Positions 35,862-47,653 are shown, counted from the stretch's first letter. The stretch is 64,000 bases of DNA from Acuticoccus yangtzensis (GCF_001927245.1 NZ_MJUX01000008.1:124001-188000), one strand, 5' to 3'. The notes: generated from the sequence alone by a model not told the origin. A program made the numbers and translations.

Positions 35862-36065
35862 GGCGGCGGCGCTAGGCGGAGCGCTGAGCCGCCGCCGCGC
35901 CTCCGCCGCACCTCGGCCGCGGGCGCGGTCCTCGGGCGGCGCGGTCGCCGGGCAGACGTTCGGCGCGTGACGCAGACGCCGCACGGCCGACTGAGATCAC
36001 AGTCTTGCTGTTCTGTGTGCAGATCGCGGCTTGCGCAGGGACGCGGGCAGGCGCAAGAGGGCCAT

Positions 36066-36983
36066 ATGGCCAATATCACCGCCGCCCAGGCGTCCACCGG
36101 CAAGACGGATACGTTGCGCGGGGTGGCATTCATGATCGCTGCAACGCTCATATTTTCGGCACAGGACGGTCTGTCGAAGGCCCTGGCCGAGGATCATCCT
36201 GCGATTTTCGTCACCTTGTGGCGCTATTGGGCGTTCGGCGCGGTGTGTCTGCTGCTCCTGTGGCGCACGGGGTTCAAGAAGGGCCTCGCCTCCGGACAGC
36301 CGCGGCTGCAGATCGCCCGCGGCGTGCTGTTGGCGCTGCAGATCTGCGTCGCCATCACCGCCTTCGCGATCAACGGGCTCGCCCCGTCGCACGCGGTCTT
36401 CGCCTTCGTGCCGCTGCTGGTCGTCGGCCTGTCCGGCCCGGTGCTGGGAGAGAAGGTCGGCTGGCGGCGCTGGTCGGCGGTCGGCGTCGGGATGATCGGC
36501 ATGCTCCTCATCATCCGCCCCGGCTCCCAGCCGCTGACGCCCGGCATTCTTCTGACGATGCTGGCCGCCTGCATGTTCGCCGCCTACCAGCTGATGACGC
36601 GGCGCGTCGCGCGAACGGACGCGGCGATGACGAGCTTTTATTATACCGGCCTCGCCGGCGCGGCGGCGATGACCTTCATCGGCCCGTGGTTCTGGTCGTC
36701 CTTCACCCCGTTCGAGGTGCTGCTTCTGGTGATTTTGTGCATCAGCGGGATGACCGGTCACCTGATGCTCATCAAGGCCTTCGAGGCGGCGGAGGCGTCG
36801 GCGATACAGCCGTTCAGCTATCTGCAGACGGTTGCGGCGTCGACGATCGGCGTGGTCGTCTTCGGCGAGGTGATGAGCCGGTGGACGGTTCTCGGCGGCG
36901 CCATCGTCATCAGTGCGGGTCTGTTCGCCTTCTGGCGGGAGCGGGTGCGCGCCAAAGCCGCCGCGGAGGCCGCTACGCGGTAG
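36066..36983 (+). CDS. EamA/DMT-family transporter
   Basis: 305 residues with ten predicted membrane helices in two EamA repeats (first begins GVAFMIAATLIFSAQDGLSKAL; second near ILLTMLAACMFAAYQ). Such drug/metabolite transporters export amino acids, nucleosides or other small molecules. The ATG at 36066 follows GAGG at suitable distance; the frame extends 33 codons upstream but without support. It follows the giant HlyD-domain gene by about 200 bases and may or may not share its transcript. Confidence 0.88.
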   Translation: MANITAAQASTGKTDTLRGVAFMIAATLIFSAQDGLSKALAEDHPAIFVTLWRYWAFGAVCLLLLWRTGFKKGLASGQPRLQIARGVLLALQICVAITAFAINGLAPSHAVFAFVPLLVVGLSGPVLGEKVGWRRWSAVGVGMIGMLLIIRPGSQPLTPGILLTMLAACMFAAYQLMTRRVARTDAAMTSFYYTGLAGAAAMTFIGPWFWSSFTPFEVLLLVILCISGMTGHLMLIKAFEAAEASAIQPFSYLQTVAASTIGVVVFGEVMSRWTVLGGAIVISAGLFAFWRERVRAKAAAEAATR

Positions 36984-37528
36984 GCGGCCGCAGAGGCCGC
37001 TGTGCGGTAGACTGCCGCCGCGCCCGGCTTGGTAGACCTCTCGGGTACCACGGGCGCCTCAGCGCGGCCTCAGCGCGCCAGGAAGGCCGCAGCGCACGTT
37101 TCAGTGCAGGCGGCTGCTTGAGCCTCCCCGCACCTCGACGGACCGCCGTTGTGCGCCCTGTGCGGCCTCGTAGCGCGCTCGACGTGGCACGTGCCCCACC
37201 GACGTCTCATGCCAGCGTCGCCATGGACCCTTTCGCAGCCGCGGTCGCCGCAGCGCGTGCGCGTGGGGACGATACGCCGCCCGTCCGGCTCAGCCCCGCA
37301 GCGAACGCACCAGCCGAATCATCTGACGAATGTGAATGGACGCCCCGTCCAGGCCATGCCCGCCAGTGAGGGTGGACGGTGCGGTACCGACGAGGCCGGA
37401 CCGTCAGACCCACCGCGGACATCGTAGAAGCTCACCCGTGCCGATCGCGATGCCGCACGCGTACGCATGGCGAGGCGCTGCATCATGATGCGCGGGGCAG
37501 GTCAGCGATGGATGGTGTGGGGACAGGT
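36984..37528. other. Intergenic region between EamA transporter and tRNA-Tyr
   Basis: About 545 very GC-rich bases with short imperfect repeats of GGCCGC(A/T)GAGGCCGC near 36980-37010. Open frames here are shadows. No gene, RNA or strong hairpin was identified. Confidence 0.5.
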
Positions 37529-37613
37529 TGGTGGAGGGGGTTGGATTCGAACCAACGTAGGCATAGCCAGCGGATTTACAGTCCGCCCCCTTTAGCCACT
37601 CGGGCACCCCTCC
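37529..37613 (-). tRNA. tRNA-Tyr: tRNA-Tyr (GTA anticodon)
   Basis: Read on the minus strand: acceptor stem GGAGGGG pairs with CCCCTCC, the anticodon loop ACTGTAAAT carries GTA, a long class II variable arm follows, then the T-loop GGTTCGAATCC and an encoded 3' CCA. 85 bases in total including CCA, normal for tRNA-Tyr. It is divergent from rlmB, with about 65 bases between. Confidence 0.97.
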
Positions 37614-37679
37614 GGGCCGTTGAGGCGGCGTGGTAGGCTGTTCAGACCGGCTTGTCAACGATGAGTGTTGAACGAAACT

Positions 37680-38396
37680 ATGGATGACTCAGAGCCCTAC
37701 TGGCTTTACGGGCTTCACGCCGTGCGCGCGGCGCTCGCCAACCCGCGTCGACGGGTCCACGAAATGGTGGCGACGACCAACGCGATTCGGCGGCTCGACC
37801 CGTTGCCGCGGCGAATCGAGGCCGAAACCGTGGACGTTCGGCGCCTCAACAAGATGCTCGGCGATGCGGTGCATCAGGGCGTGGCCATCCGCGTGTCGCC
37901 GCTCGACGGTGTGGACATCAAGGAGCTCGGGCGCGGGCGGCTGGTGCTATGCCTCGATCAGATAACTGATCCCCACAATGTGGGAGCCATCCTCCGCTCC
38001 GCCGCGGCCTTCAAGGCGGACGGCATCGTCGTCACCAAGCGCCACAGCGCGTCCGAGACGGGGGTGCTTGCGAAGTCGGCGTCCGGCGCGCTCGACATGG
38101 TGCCGATCGCGGTGGAGGTGAACATGTCGCGCGCCGTGGAGGCGCTGAAGGGCTACGGCTATCAGACCGTGGCGCTGGACAGCGAGGCGGACACCACGCT
38201 CTCCGCGCTGCCTGCGGCGGACCGCTGGGCCTTCGTGCTGGGCGCCGAGGGCAAGGGCGTTCGCGCCGGCGTGCGCGAAACGTGTGGTGTGACGGCGGCG
38301 ATCGAGGTGCCGGGCGCGCTCGCCTCGCTCAACGTGTCGAATGCCGCGGCGATCACGCTCTATGCGGCTCAGTCCCATCTGCAGCGGCGGGATTAG
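37680..38396 (+). CDS. rlmB: 23S rRNA (guanosine-2'-O)-methyltransferase RlmB/TrmH family
   Basis: 238 residues: an N-terminal L30e-like substrate-binding domain and a C-terminal SPOUT (trefoil-knot) domain with QITDPHNVGAILRSA, FVLGAEGKGVR and SLNVSNAAAITLY, the three signature motifs. It methylates G2251 of 23S rRNA with S-adenosylmethionine (by homology; other SpoU members modify tRNA). Start is uncertain: ATG 37680 or the in-frame GTG at 37665; neither has a good ribosome site. Confidence 0.9.
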   Translation: MDDSEPYWLYGLHAVRAALANPRRRVHEMVATTNAIRRLDPLPRRIEAETVDVRRLNKMLGDAVHQGVAIRVSPLDGVDIKELGRGRLVLCLDQITDPHNVGAILRSAAAFKADGIVVTKRHSASETGVLAKSASGALDMVPIAVEVNMSRAVEALKGYGYQTVALDSEADTTLSALPAADRWAFVLGAEGKGVRAGVRETCGVTAAIEVPGALASLNVSNAAAITLYAAQSHLQRRD

Positions 38397-38615
38397 TCCG
38401 TCGCGAGCGCGGTCGCCCCGCGTCGATGAGTCTACCGCAGGCGCCGCGCCAACGTCTTGAGGCGTAAGGCGGCGCACCACGCCGCGGCCTGCTCGCGAGC
38501 GTGGCGGTCAATGGAGATCCATCCGCACGGCTGCGGCCGGCGGCGGCGCGAGGCCGCCCCCGGCCCTCCACGGGGTCAGTCCGCGGGGATCAGTCCGGGT
38601 GATTAGTCCGTGGGG

Positions 38616-39740
38616 TCAGGACGGGCGCGGCCCGCGGGGCTGCGGCCGCGGACCGGGCGTGGTGGGGCGGCGCGGCGGCTGTCCGCCGGCGGCCTCGCTA
38701 CCCGGAAGGCGGCGCGGCCCCTGCGCGCCCGGCTGCGCGGGCACCTGTGCCGGCGGCGGGCTCATGGTCGGCTGAGCGCCCAGCGCGGGGTCACGCGGGG
38801 CGGTCGGGCGCTGCGGCCGCGCAGGCTCCAACAGGCGGGGCTGCTGACGCGCGGTCGGCGCCACCGGCTCGTCCCTCAGGTCGTCGTCATCCTCGGCGAA
38901 GTCGAGGTCCTCGTCGCCCTCGTCCTCGTCCACCGGAGCCACGGCCTTGCGCTCTTTCGCCTTGGCGTCCCGGCCCCGCTTGGCTGGCTTGGTGCGCGGC
39001 TTGCGCCCGCGCACCAGCAGCAGCCCGCCGACAACGATGAGCAGGAAGAGCCCGGCGACCGCAGCGGCGACGTAGGGAAAGAGCTCGTCCTCCAGAAGCT
39101 GATCCAACGCGGTGCGATCGTCGCCGCTGGTGAAGCGGGTGTCGAGATTGGCGACGCCGTTGACGGCGCTCGTACTGGTGGCGACGGGCGCGCGTGGCGG
39201 GGCGGCATCGGCCAGCGTCTCGGTCGGCGGGTTCTGGAGCGCCGCGAAGCCTTCGGCAAAACCGTCGAGGGAAATCGGGATGCCGATCCCCTCTTCGGGG
39301 GTGCGGAATATGGAGAAGGTGGCGGTGGTTCCGGCCTCGAACCGCTCGATGAGGCCATCGTCGAGCCGCACCTCGGCGACGCAGCCGGAGGGCAGGCAGC
39401 GCACGAAGCCCGCGGCGCCGACCTCCACATCGTCGATGGACAGGCCGAGGCCGGGCGGCAGCAGGATGGCGAGCGGCGCCAGCACCCGCAGGATTTCGAC
39501 CTGCTGGTCGGCGGTGCGGATGAAGACGACGCTGAGGGCGATGTTGGCGCGGTCCTGGGCCTGGACGTTCTGCACCAGGGCGCACTGCTCGGACGGGGCG
39601 CCCGTCTCCTGCTGGCAGCGGATCTGCCAATCGCCGTAGCGGCCGACGATGCGGCCCTGCGCCTCGGCGGGCGCGGCGTTCACGAGCGCCGACGCCAGCG
39701 CCAGGACGAGCCCGGCCATGATCCAAAGGCGTGATGCCAT
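38616..39740 (-). CDS. IalB-family protein with membrane anchor and Pro-rich tail
   Basis: 374 residues. Signal peptide (LWIMAGLVLALASALVNAAPAEA), then an invasion-associated locus B (IalB) domain with GDWQIRC, CALVQ, FVRCLPSGC, then a membrane helix (YVAAAVAGLFLLIVVGGLLLV) followed by ~110 acidic then Pro/Arg-rich residues that would be cytoplasmic. Start 39740 is chosen because GGAGAG lies six bases upstream; GTG 39746 is too close to it. IalB proteins aid host-cell entry in Bartonella, but most are widespread envelope proteins of unknown role. The C-terminal anchor and tail are unusual extras. Confidence 0.83.
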   Translation of the reverse strand: MASRLWIMAGLVLALASALVNAAPAEAQGRIVGRYGDWQIRCQQETGAPSEQCALVQNVQAQDRANIALSVVFIRTADQQVEILRVLAPLAILLPPGLGLSIDDVEVGAAGFVRCLPSGCVAEVRLDDGLIERFEAGTTATFSIFRTPEEGIGIPISLDGFAEGFAALQNPPTETLADAAPPRAPVATSTSAVNGVANLDTRFTSGDDRTALDQLLEDELFPYVAAAVAGLFLLIVVGGLLLVRGRKPRTKPAKRGRDAKAKERKAVAPVDEDEGDEDLDFAEDDDDLRDEPVAPTARQQPRLLEPARPQRPTAPRDPALGAQPTMSPPPAQVPAQPGAQGPRRLPGSEAAGGQPPRRPTTPGPRPQPRGPRPS

Positions 39741-40027
39741 CCTCACTCTCCTACTCGTCCTCGCCGCGTTGGGCCGGCATGGTGACGGCCTCCGGGCGGC
39801 GTTGTTCGGGCCGCCTCGTGGCGGTGTTGTCCAGGCGCGTCGTCAGCGCGGCATCGGCGGCGTGGTCCGTTCGTGGGCCCGCACCGCCGCCGGTGCCGCA
39901 GGCGGCCGGCGCGCGCCGCCTGTGTCCGGCTCAATCTCTATCTGCTTCGCGCGTTCAGCGCACGCGCCGCGCATCACGCTTCGGCACGTTGTGAGGCGGC
40001 ATCCCCCGCCGCGCGCGGATGGCCGCG

Positions 40028-40702
40028 TCAATCGTCCGTCGCGGCGGCGCCCGGCTGCGGACCGGCGGTGGCGGTGGTCAGCGCGTCGAGCGCGTCGCCG
40101 AGGCCAGCCAGCGTGATCGGCACCTCGGCCTGGCGCTGCGGCGTCAGCGAGACGGCGAAGGTGGCGCGGCGGCCCGAGGTCAGCGCATCGCGCAAGGCCT
40201 CTCCCAGCGCGACTTCGGAGATGCACCCCGGCGGCAGGCAGCGCACGAAGCCGGCGACGCCCACTTCCTCGCCGTCCACCGAGAGGCTGAGGCCCGACGT
40301 CAGCAGCACGCCGAGCGGTGCGAGGACGCGCAGCACGTCGGCGCGCCCTCCGGGTCCACGTACGAAGAGCACGGTGAGGACGACGCCGGCATCGGACGCG
40401 GCCGCGGCAGTCTGCCTCACGGCACAATCGTCGGTGGTCACGCCGACCGTGCGCTCGCAGGCGACGGTCCAATCCCCGAACGGGGCCGTCGCGGCGGCGC
40501 CATCCTGCGCGGCCACAGCGGTGATGCCGGCGGCGAGGAGACCGGCGACGAGGCTCGTGACGAGACCGGCGAGCGCCGAGCCGCGGCGTGCGGCTCTGAG
40601 GCGCAGGGGCGGCGCGGCGCGGCCGCCCTGTGCACGCGTGCAAAGCATGACGTCTCCCAACATGTTGACGGTCCGGCTTTCTCTCGGCGGATGTGACATC
40701 AT
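40028..40702 (-). CDS. IalB-family periplasmic protein
   Basis: 224 residues. A signal or anchor helix (LAGLVTSLVAGLLAAGITAVAA) after a basic N-terminus, then one IalB domain with GDWTVAC, CAVRQ and FVRCLPPGC. It is a paralogue of the downstream gene (39740) and lies in tandem with it, 287 bases upstream. It lacks that protein's membrane anchor and tail. GGGAGTG precedes the ATG at 40702. Probably a soluble or N-terminally anchored periplasmic protein. Confidence 0.82.
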   Translation of the reverse strand: MMSHPPRESRTVNMLGDVMLCTRAQGGRAAPPLRLRAARRGSALAGLVTSLVAGLLAAGITAVAAQDGAAATAPFGDWTVACERTVGVTTDDCAVRQTAAAASDAGVVLTVLFVRGPGGRADVLRVLAPLGVLLTSGLSLSVDGEEVGVAGFVRCLPPGCISEVALGEALRDALTSGRRATFAVSLTPQRQAEVPITLAGLGDALDALTTATAGPQPGAAATDD

Positions 40703-40994
40703 GGTTCACTCCCTTCTCCGCACTGCCGCCGGGGCGAGCGTGGTGCAAGGCGAAAGTGTCACCTCGGCCGCTGTTGGAAGTGCGTTGGACCGTCAGTAGA
40801 CGGTAGAAACGCGGCTGGAACGGGTCTAAAGGGATGGTGAGTGCGGCTGGTGGTGGAGGCTGCGGGCGCCTCCGCCTGGTGGATGGTGTCCGATGACTCT
40901 GTCTGGTGGACGCCGGGACGAGGCGTTGGTAAGTTTCAGGACGTTCCGAAATTTGTGTTACGGGACGTCCCCGTTAATCAAAGATGTGAGCGAG

Positions 40995-41945
40995 ATGGGA
41001 TCGGAACACATGCGGGCAATGGCAAAGTTCGGACGAACTGCTTTCGGCCGGCTCGGCGCTGCGGCGGCGACGATGATGCTGGCGGCCTCGGTGCTGTCTA
41101 CCGGAGCGTCGGCAGCTCAGCCCGAACCCTGGAAGGTCACCCTTCAGGATGCAGCGACGCCCATCATGGAGCAGATCCGCTGGTTCGAAGGCTACACGCT
41201 GATCATCATCGCGCTCATCACGCTGTTCGTGCTGGGCCTTCTGATCTGGGTCGTCGTGCGCTACAATGCGAAGGCGAACCCGGTCCCGTCGAAGACCTCG
41301 CACAACACGATGATCGAGGTGGTGTGGACCATCGTCCCGGTGCTGATCCTGGTGGCGATCGCCTTCCCCTCGTTCCGTCTCCTTTATAACGAGACGACGA
41401 TTCCCGAGCCGGATCTCACCGTGAAGGCCACCGGCAAGTCCTGGTTCTGGGAATATGAATACATGGACGAGGCCTATGCCGACGTTCCGCCGATCATCTC
41501 GAACATGCTGCAGGAAGACGACCGCGCCGAGCGCAAGTCCACCTACAACATGACCGATGCCGAGGCGCCGCGTCTGCTCGCCGTCGACTATCCGCTGGTG
41601 GTTCCGGTGGGCAAGATCGTTCACGTTCTCACGACCTCGTCGGACGTGAACCACGCCCTGGCGATGCCCGCCTTCGGCATCAAGGCGGATGCCATCAACG
41701 GCCGCCTGAACGAGACGTGGTTCCGCGCCGAGGCGACGGGTGTCTATTATGGCCAGTGCTCGGAGCTGTGCGGCCAGAGCCACGCCTTCATGCCGCTGGA
41801 GATCCACGTTCTCGACGAGGCGCAGTTCGAGGAGTGGGTGGCCATGTCCATCGACGACCCGGACGCTGCCCAGGACCAGCTTCTGAAGTGGCAGGCCGAA
41901 GCAGCCGGGATCGGCCAGAACGTCGCCGCTCTTTCGGCGAATTGA
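40995..41945 (+). CDS. coxB: Cytochrome c oxidase subunit II
   Basis: 316 residues. A signal peptide region (residues about 5-38) and two membrane helices (IIIALITLFVLGLLIWVVV; TIVPVLILVAIAFPSF) are followed by the periplasmic CuA cupredoxin domain with ligands in GQCSELCGQSHAFM. It takes electrons from cytochrome c and passes them to heme a. Start chosen at ATG 40995 with a weak GAGCGAG site; ATGs at 41010 and 41016 are alternatives. First gene of the aa3 oxidase operon. Confidence 0.95.
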   Translation: MGSEHMRAMAKFGRTAFGRLGAAAATMMLAASVLSTGASAAQPEPWKVTLQDAATPIMEQIRWFEGYTLIIIALITLFVLGLLIWVVVRYNAKANPVPSKTSHNTMIEVVWTIVPVLILVAIAFPSFRLLYNETTIPEPDLTVKATGKSWFWEYEYMDEAYADVPPIISNMLQEDDRAERKSTYNMTDAEAPRLLAVDYPLVVPVGKIVHVLTTSSDVNHALAMPAFGIKADAINGRLNETWFRAEATGVYYGQCSELCGQSHAFMPLEIHVLDEAQFEEWVAMSIDDPDAAQDQLLKWQAEAAGIGQNVAALSAN

Positions 41946-41989
41946 TCACGTCGGGTGCCGTCCTCGGGGCGGCGCCTTTGCCTGGATGA

Positions 41990-43672
<1,683 letters not shown>

Positions 43673-43709
43673 GGCAGCCGGCTGAACGCCATCCTTTCGC
43701 GAACCGCGG

Positions 43710-43727
43710 CGCCGCCTCCGGGCGGCG
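43710..43727 (+). terminator. Short hairpin after ctaD
   Basis: CGCCGCC and GGCGGCG form a 7-bp stem with a 4-base TCCG loop, 37 bases after the stop. No T run; it may attenuate rather than end transcription, since the operon continues. Confidence 0.4.
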
Positions 43728-43966
43728 TCGCCATTCAGGCCCAGCCCGGCCCCGGCACCGAAGCCGGCCAGCCCCGCAGCGCCTCCGTTTTGGACGATCC
43801 CGGCCGCATTCCGTTCGACCTGCCCGCGGGCCGAACCGATTGCCGCCTCGGACCCCATCCGAGCCACCCCCGCCCGCGAGGCGAGGGATCACCACGCCCC
43901 GTGCCGCGCGCGCACGGCCTTTATCCGCCGCCGATCCGTCCGGCGGCCAGACGCGGAGGAACAGAC

Positions 43967-44887
43967 ATGTCGGTTCAGGACACGGGCACCTTCGGCGGTC
44001 TCGACCTCGGCGCCACGCCGGCCGATTTCGTCGATCTTCTGAAGCCCCGCGTGATGTCGCTGGTGATCTTCACCGCCTTCGCCGGCATCCTCCTCGCGCC
44101 GGGGCATCTGCACCCGGTATTGGCGGCCGTCTCGCTGCTGGCGATCGCGCTCGGCGCCGGCGCATCGGGCGCGCTCAACATGGGCCTCGATGCCGACATC
44201 GACCGGCTCATGACCCGCACCGCCAAGCGGCCCATCCCGTCCGGCCGCATCACGCGCGACACCGCACTCGTCTTCGGCACCATGCTCGCGTCCGGCTCGG
44301 TGATCCTCCTCGCCTTCGCGTCCAACTGGACCGCGGCGTCGCTCCTGTCGCTCACCATCGTCTTCTACGTCGTCATCTACACGGTGTGGCTGAAGCGGCG
44401 GACCCCGCAGAACATCGTCATCGGCGGTGCGGCGGGCGCCCTCCCCCCGGTGGTCGGCTGGGCCGCTGTGACGGGATCGGTGTCGCTGGAGCCGATCGTT
44501 CTCTTCACCATCATCTTCCTGTGGACTCCGGCCCACTTCTGGGCCCTCGCCATCCTGAAGCGCGACGAATATGCCGCCGCGGGCGTGCCGATGCTTCCCT
44601 GTGTCGCCTCGCCGGAGACGACGCGGCTCAATATTCTCGTCTATGCCGTCCTGACGGCCGTCTCCGGGCTCGCCCCCGCCGTCCTCGGCTTCGCCGGTCT
44701 CGGCTACGCGGCCGTGGCGGCCGGCCTCGGCGCCTGGCTGGTGCTGGGGGCGGTCCGCCTTCGCTCGGCCACGGCCGAGACGGAGCGGCGCCTCGCCGGA
44801 CGCCTCTTCGGCGTCTCGATCCTCTACCTCTTCGCCTTGTTCGGCGCGCTGATGGCCGACGGCGTACTTTCGAATGTCATGGCATGA
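43967..44887 (+). CDS. ctaB: Protoheme IX farnesyltransferase
   Basis: 306 residues, a UbiA-type polytopic membrane enzyme that adds a farnesyl tail to heme b to make heme o, the precursor of heme a. The prenyl-diphosphate/metal motif is visible as [15 protein letters not shown] and a second as [17 protein letters not shown] precedes the ATG at 43967; the longer frame upstream is not used. The stop overlaps the next start by ATGA. Confidence 0.96.
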   Translation: MSVQDTGTFGGLDLGATPADFVDLLKPRVMSLVIFTAFAGILLAPGHLHPVLAAVSLLAIALGAGASGALNMGLDADIDRLMTRTAKRPIPSGRITRDTALVFGTMLASGSVILLAFASNWTAASLLSLTIVFYVVIYTVWLKRRTPQNIVIGGAAGALPPVVGWAAVTGSVSLEPIVLFTIIFLWTPAHFWALAILKRDEYAAAGVPMLPCVASPETTRLNILVYAVLTAVSGLAPAVLGFAGLGYAAVAAGLGAWLVLGAVRLRSATAETERRLAGRLFGVSILYLFALFGALMADGVLSNVMA

Positions 44888-45075
44888 CGATGTCCGATTC
44901 CCGCCCCACCGCTGAGCCGTCCGGCAACGCGATCAGCGACGCCGAGGCCGAGCGCCGCCGCCGCCAGCGCAAACGCTCCGTCGCGATCGCCCTGGTCCTG
45001 GTCGCCCTCGTGGCCCTCTTCTACGCCATCACCATCCTGCAGATGACCGCCAACTCGCCGGGGGCCGCGTCGTGA
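44884..45075 (+). CDS. coxF: CoxF-like small oxidase-assembly membrane protein
   Basis: 63 residues: a charged N-terminus rich in Arg (ERRRRQRKR) and a single membrane helix ([20 protein letters not shown]). Its position between ctaB and ctaG, with ATGA overlap before and GTGA overlap after, is that of CoxF in rhizobial and other alphaproteobacterial operons. The sequence supports a single-pass membrane protein; the role in oxidase assembly is inferred from position. Confidence 0.85.
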   Translation: MTMSDSRPTAEPSGNAISDAEAERRRRQRKRSVAIALVLVALVALFYAITILQMTANSPGAAS

Positions 45076-45671
45076 ACGCGCCCGGCGATCCGGAAACGCG
45101 CGATCAGGCGTCCGGCACCGGGCGGACCGGCGGATCCCGGCGCCACGCGAAGGTCGCTCTCGCCTGCACCGCCTTCGTGTCGATCATGGTCGGCGCCGCG
45201 TTCGCCTCGGTGCCGCTCTACGACCTCTTCTGCCGCGTCACCGGGTTCGACGGCACGCCCTCCGTCGCCTCCATCGAAGCCGTTCCCGGCCTCAAGGTCG
45301 GCGAGCGCGAGGTGACGATCCGCTTCGATTCCAACATCCAAAGCGACCTGCCGTGGACCTTCACGCCGTCCCAGAGGACGATGAAGGTGCATGTGGGCGA
45401 AGTCGTCACCGCCGAGTACGAGATCACCAACCTCACCGACGAATATACCGTCGGGCGCGCGGCCTATAACGTCACCCCGTTCCAAGGCGGCGGCTATTTC
45501 ACGAAGGTCGACTGCTTCTGCTTCACCGCCCAGCCGCTGGAGCCGAACGAGACGCGCAAGATCCCCGTGGTCTTCTATGTCGACCCCGCGTTCGACGAGG
45601 ATCCCGATGCCAAGGGCGTCCACGTGATCACGCTGTCTTATACCTTTTACAAGGCAGGGTCGGAGAGCTGA
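45072..45671 (+). CDS. ctaG: Cytochrome c oxidase assembly protein CtaG/Cox11
   Basis: 199 residues: one N-terminal membrane helix (VALACTAFVSIMVGAAFASV) then a periplasmic immunoglobulin-like domain with the copper-binding CFCF motif (DCFCFTAQPLEPNE). It delivers copper to the CuB site of subunit I. GTG start at 45072 overlaps the CoxF stop (GTGA). Confidence 0.96.
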   Translation: MNAPGDPETRDQASGTGRTGGSRRHAKVALACTAFVSIMVGAAFASVPLYDLFCRVTGFDGTPSVASIEAVPGLKVGEREVTIRFDSNIQSDLPWTFTPSQRTMKVHVGEVVTAEYEITNLTDEYTVGRAAYNVTPFQGGGYFTKVDCFCFTAQPLEPNETRKIPVVFYVDPAFDEDPDAKGVHVITLSYTFYKAGSES

Positions 45672-45952
45672 CAGGGTGTCGACGCCGCGCGAGCGGCGTG
45701 GCAAAGACGAGAAGAGACTTGATCGGGCGGAAGGCATCGCGGCAACGTGACCCACCCGCCCGGCGGGGACGATGAGCGGCGCTCCGGCACCGCATGACGG
45801 GCGGAGCACCAGCTCCGCAGCACGACACGGGGCTCAGCCTCGTTGGAACAAGGGGCCCGAGCCCCGGTGGTGGCCGGGCCCGAGGGTCCGGCGAGGCGAT
45901 CCGGGTTTCGCCCCGGAAGGTTTGCGCGCAGCAGCGCGAAGAGGGAATGACA

Positions 45953-46816
45953 ATGGCAGGCGCGGCGAAGAACCACGACTATCACATCCTACCACCCAGC
46001 CCCTGGCCGATCATGGGATCGCTCGGCGCGTTCGTGATGATGTTCGGCGCCGTCGCGTTCATGCGCTGGAACAGGGGGGACGAGCTGTCCCTCGCCGGCA
46101 TCAACTTCGCCGGCTGGGGCATCTTCGCCATCGGCACCGCCCTCATCATCGCCACCATGGTGATGTGGTGGTCGGACACCACGCGCGAAAGCGTCCGCGG
46201 CGAGCACACGCCGGTGGTCAAGCTGCATCTGCGCTACGGCATGATCCTGTTCATCGCCTCGGAAGTGATGTTCTTCGTCGCCTGGTTCTGGGCCTATTTC
46301 GATGCCGCCCTCTTCCCCGGCGACCCGTCCACCTACGGCCGGCTCGAGACCACGGGCGGTGTCTGGCCGCCGGAGTCGATCCACACCTTCGACCCCTGGC
46401 ACCTGCCGCTCTTCAACACGATGATCCTGCTCCTCTCCGGCACCACCGTGACCTGGGCGCACCACGCCCTGATCGAAGGTGACCGTCAGGCCGCCAAGTG
46501 GGGCCTGTGGCTCACCGTGATCCTCGGTGCGCTCTTCTCCAGCGTGCAGATCTACGAGTACAGCCACGCCACATTCGCCTTCGGCTCCTTCTACGGCGGC
46601 CCCTTCTACATGGCGACGGGCTTCCACGGCTTCCACGTCTTCGTCGGCACCGTCTTCCTCGCCGTCTGCCTGGCGCGCGTCTATGCCGGCCACTTCACGC
46701 CGAAATCCCACTTCGGCTTCGAGGCGGCGGCCTGGTACTGGCACTTCGTCGACGTGGTGTGGCTCTTCCTCTTCCTGTGCGTCTACGTCTGGGGTGCCAG
46801 CCCGGAAGTCCACTAA
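45953..46816 (+). CDS. ctaE: Cytochrome c oxidase subunit III
   Basis: 287 residues with seven membrane helices and the family segments [34 protein letters not shown]-like [11 protein letters not shown] and [18 protein letters not shown]. It stabilises the oxidase and its proton pathway. ATG 45953 is preferred over 45947: it sits at proper distance from GAGGG and gives the normal N-terminus. Earlier in-frame codons are not supported. A gene often found next in relatives, encoding a DUF983 protein, is absent. Confidence 0.95.
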   Translation: MAGAAKNHDYHILPPSPWPIMGSLGAFVMMFGAVAFMRWNRGDELSLAGINFAGWGIFAIGTALIIATMVMWWSDTTRESVRGEHTPVVKLHLRYGMILFIASEVMFFVAWFWAYFDAALFPGDPSTYGRLETTGGVWPPESIHTFDPWHLPLFNTMILLLSGTTVTWAHHALIEGDRQAAKWGLWLTVILGALFSSVQIYEYSHATFAFGSFYGGPFYMATGFHGFHVFVGTVFLAVCLARVYAGHFTPKSHFGFEAAAWYWHFVDVVWLFLFLCVYVWGASPEVH

Positions 46817-46828
46817 GAGGGACGCGCC

Positions 46829-47653
46829 TTGAAGCGCATCCTTCTCGCGCTCGCCATCGCCGGGGCCTTCGTCATCCTGATGAGCCTCGGCACCTGGCAG
46901 CTTCAGCGCCTCGCCTGGAAAGAGGCGCTGATCGCCGCGGCCGAAGAGCGGCCCTCCGCCGCTCCAGTCCCCGCCCCCGGCCCGGCCACCTGGGGCATGT
47001 CCATAGAAGAGACGCGGGCAGTCGGGGCGCATGAAGCCGGGGCGCAGAAAGCCGGCGCGGCAACCGACGCAGCGGCCACGCCCGTCGGCCCCGCCTTCCC
47101 GATCGACGACTGGCGCTATCGACGCGTCACCCTCACCGGCACATTCGGCCGGGACGAAGCCTATTTCTGGATCACCCTCGGCGAACCGCACGGCCCCCTC
47201 GGCGGCCAGGGCGCCATGGTGCTCGCCCCCTTCACCACGGCGGACGGCTGGACCGTACTCGTCAATCGCGGCTTTGTGCCGGACGCGGTGAGGGATCCCG
47301 CCACGCGGCCCCGCTCGGCGCCGCCACCCGGGCAGGTGACGATCGAAGGGCTCGTTCGACGCGACGATCCGCCCAGTTTCATCACCCCGGCGCCCGACCT
47401 GGAGGGCCGCGTATTCTACGCGCGGGACATCCACGCCATCGCCGACGCACTCGGTGTCACCGGCGCGCTCGCGCCTTATCAGGTCGATCTCGTCGCAGAG
47501 GAGACGCCCCCCGGCGGCCTCCCCCAGGCTGGTGAAAGCCGCATGACCTTCACCAACAACCACCTCGGCTATGCCTTCACCTGGTACGGTCTGGGGGCGG
47601 CGCTTCTGGGTGTCACGGGCGCCGCCCTGTGGCGCCGCCGCAAAGCCGGCTGA
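46829..47653 (+). CDS. SURF1-family oxidase assembly protein
   Basis: 274 residues with two membrane helices at the ends (LLALAIAGAFVILMSLGTWQLQ; FTWYGLGAALLGVTGAALW) around a periplasmic domain, the Surf1 layout. GTWQLQRLAWK is the conserved start. TTG start at 46829, eleven bases after ctaE. Surf1 helps insert heme a3. An Ala/Gly/Glu-rich insertion near residues 60-90 is not seen in most relatives I know. It closes the oxidase operon. Confidence 0.92.
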   Translation: MKRILLALAIAGAFVILMSLGTWQLQRLAWKEALIAAAEERPSAAPVPAPGPATWGMSIEETRAVGAHEAGAQKAGAATDAAATPVGPAFPIDDWRYRRVTLTGTFGRDEAYFWITLGEPHGPLGGQGAMVLAPFTTADGWTVLVNRGFVPDAVRDPATRPRSAPPPGQVTIEGLVRRDDPPSFITPAPDLEGRVFYARDIHAIADALGVTGALAPYQVDLVAEETPPGGLPQAGESRMTFTNNHLGYAFTWYGLGAALLGVTGAALWRRRKAG

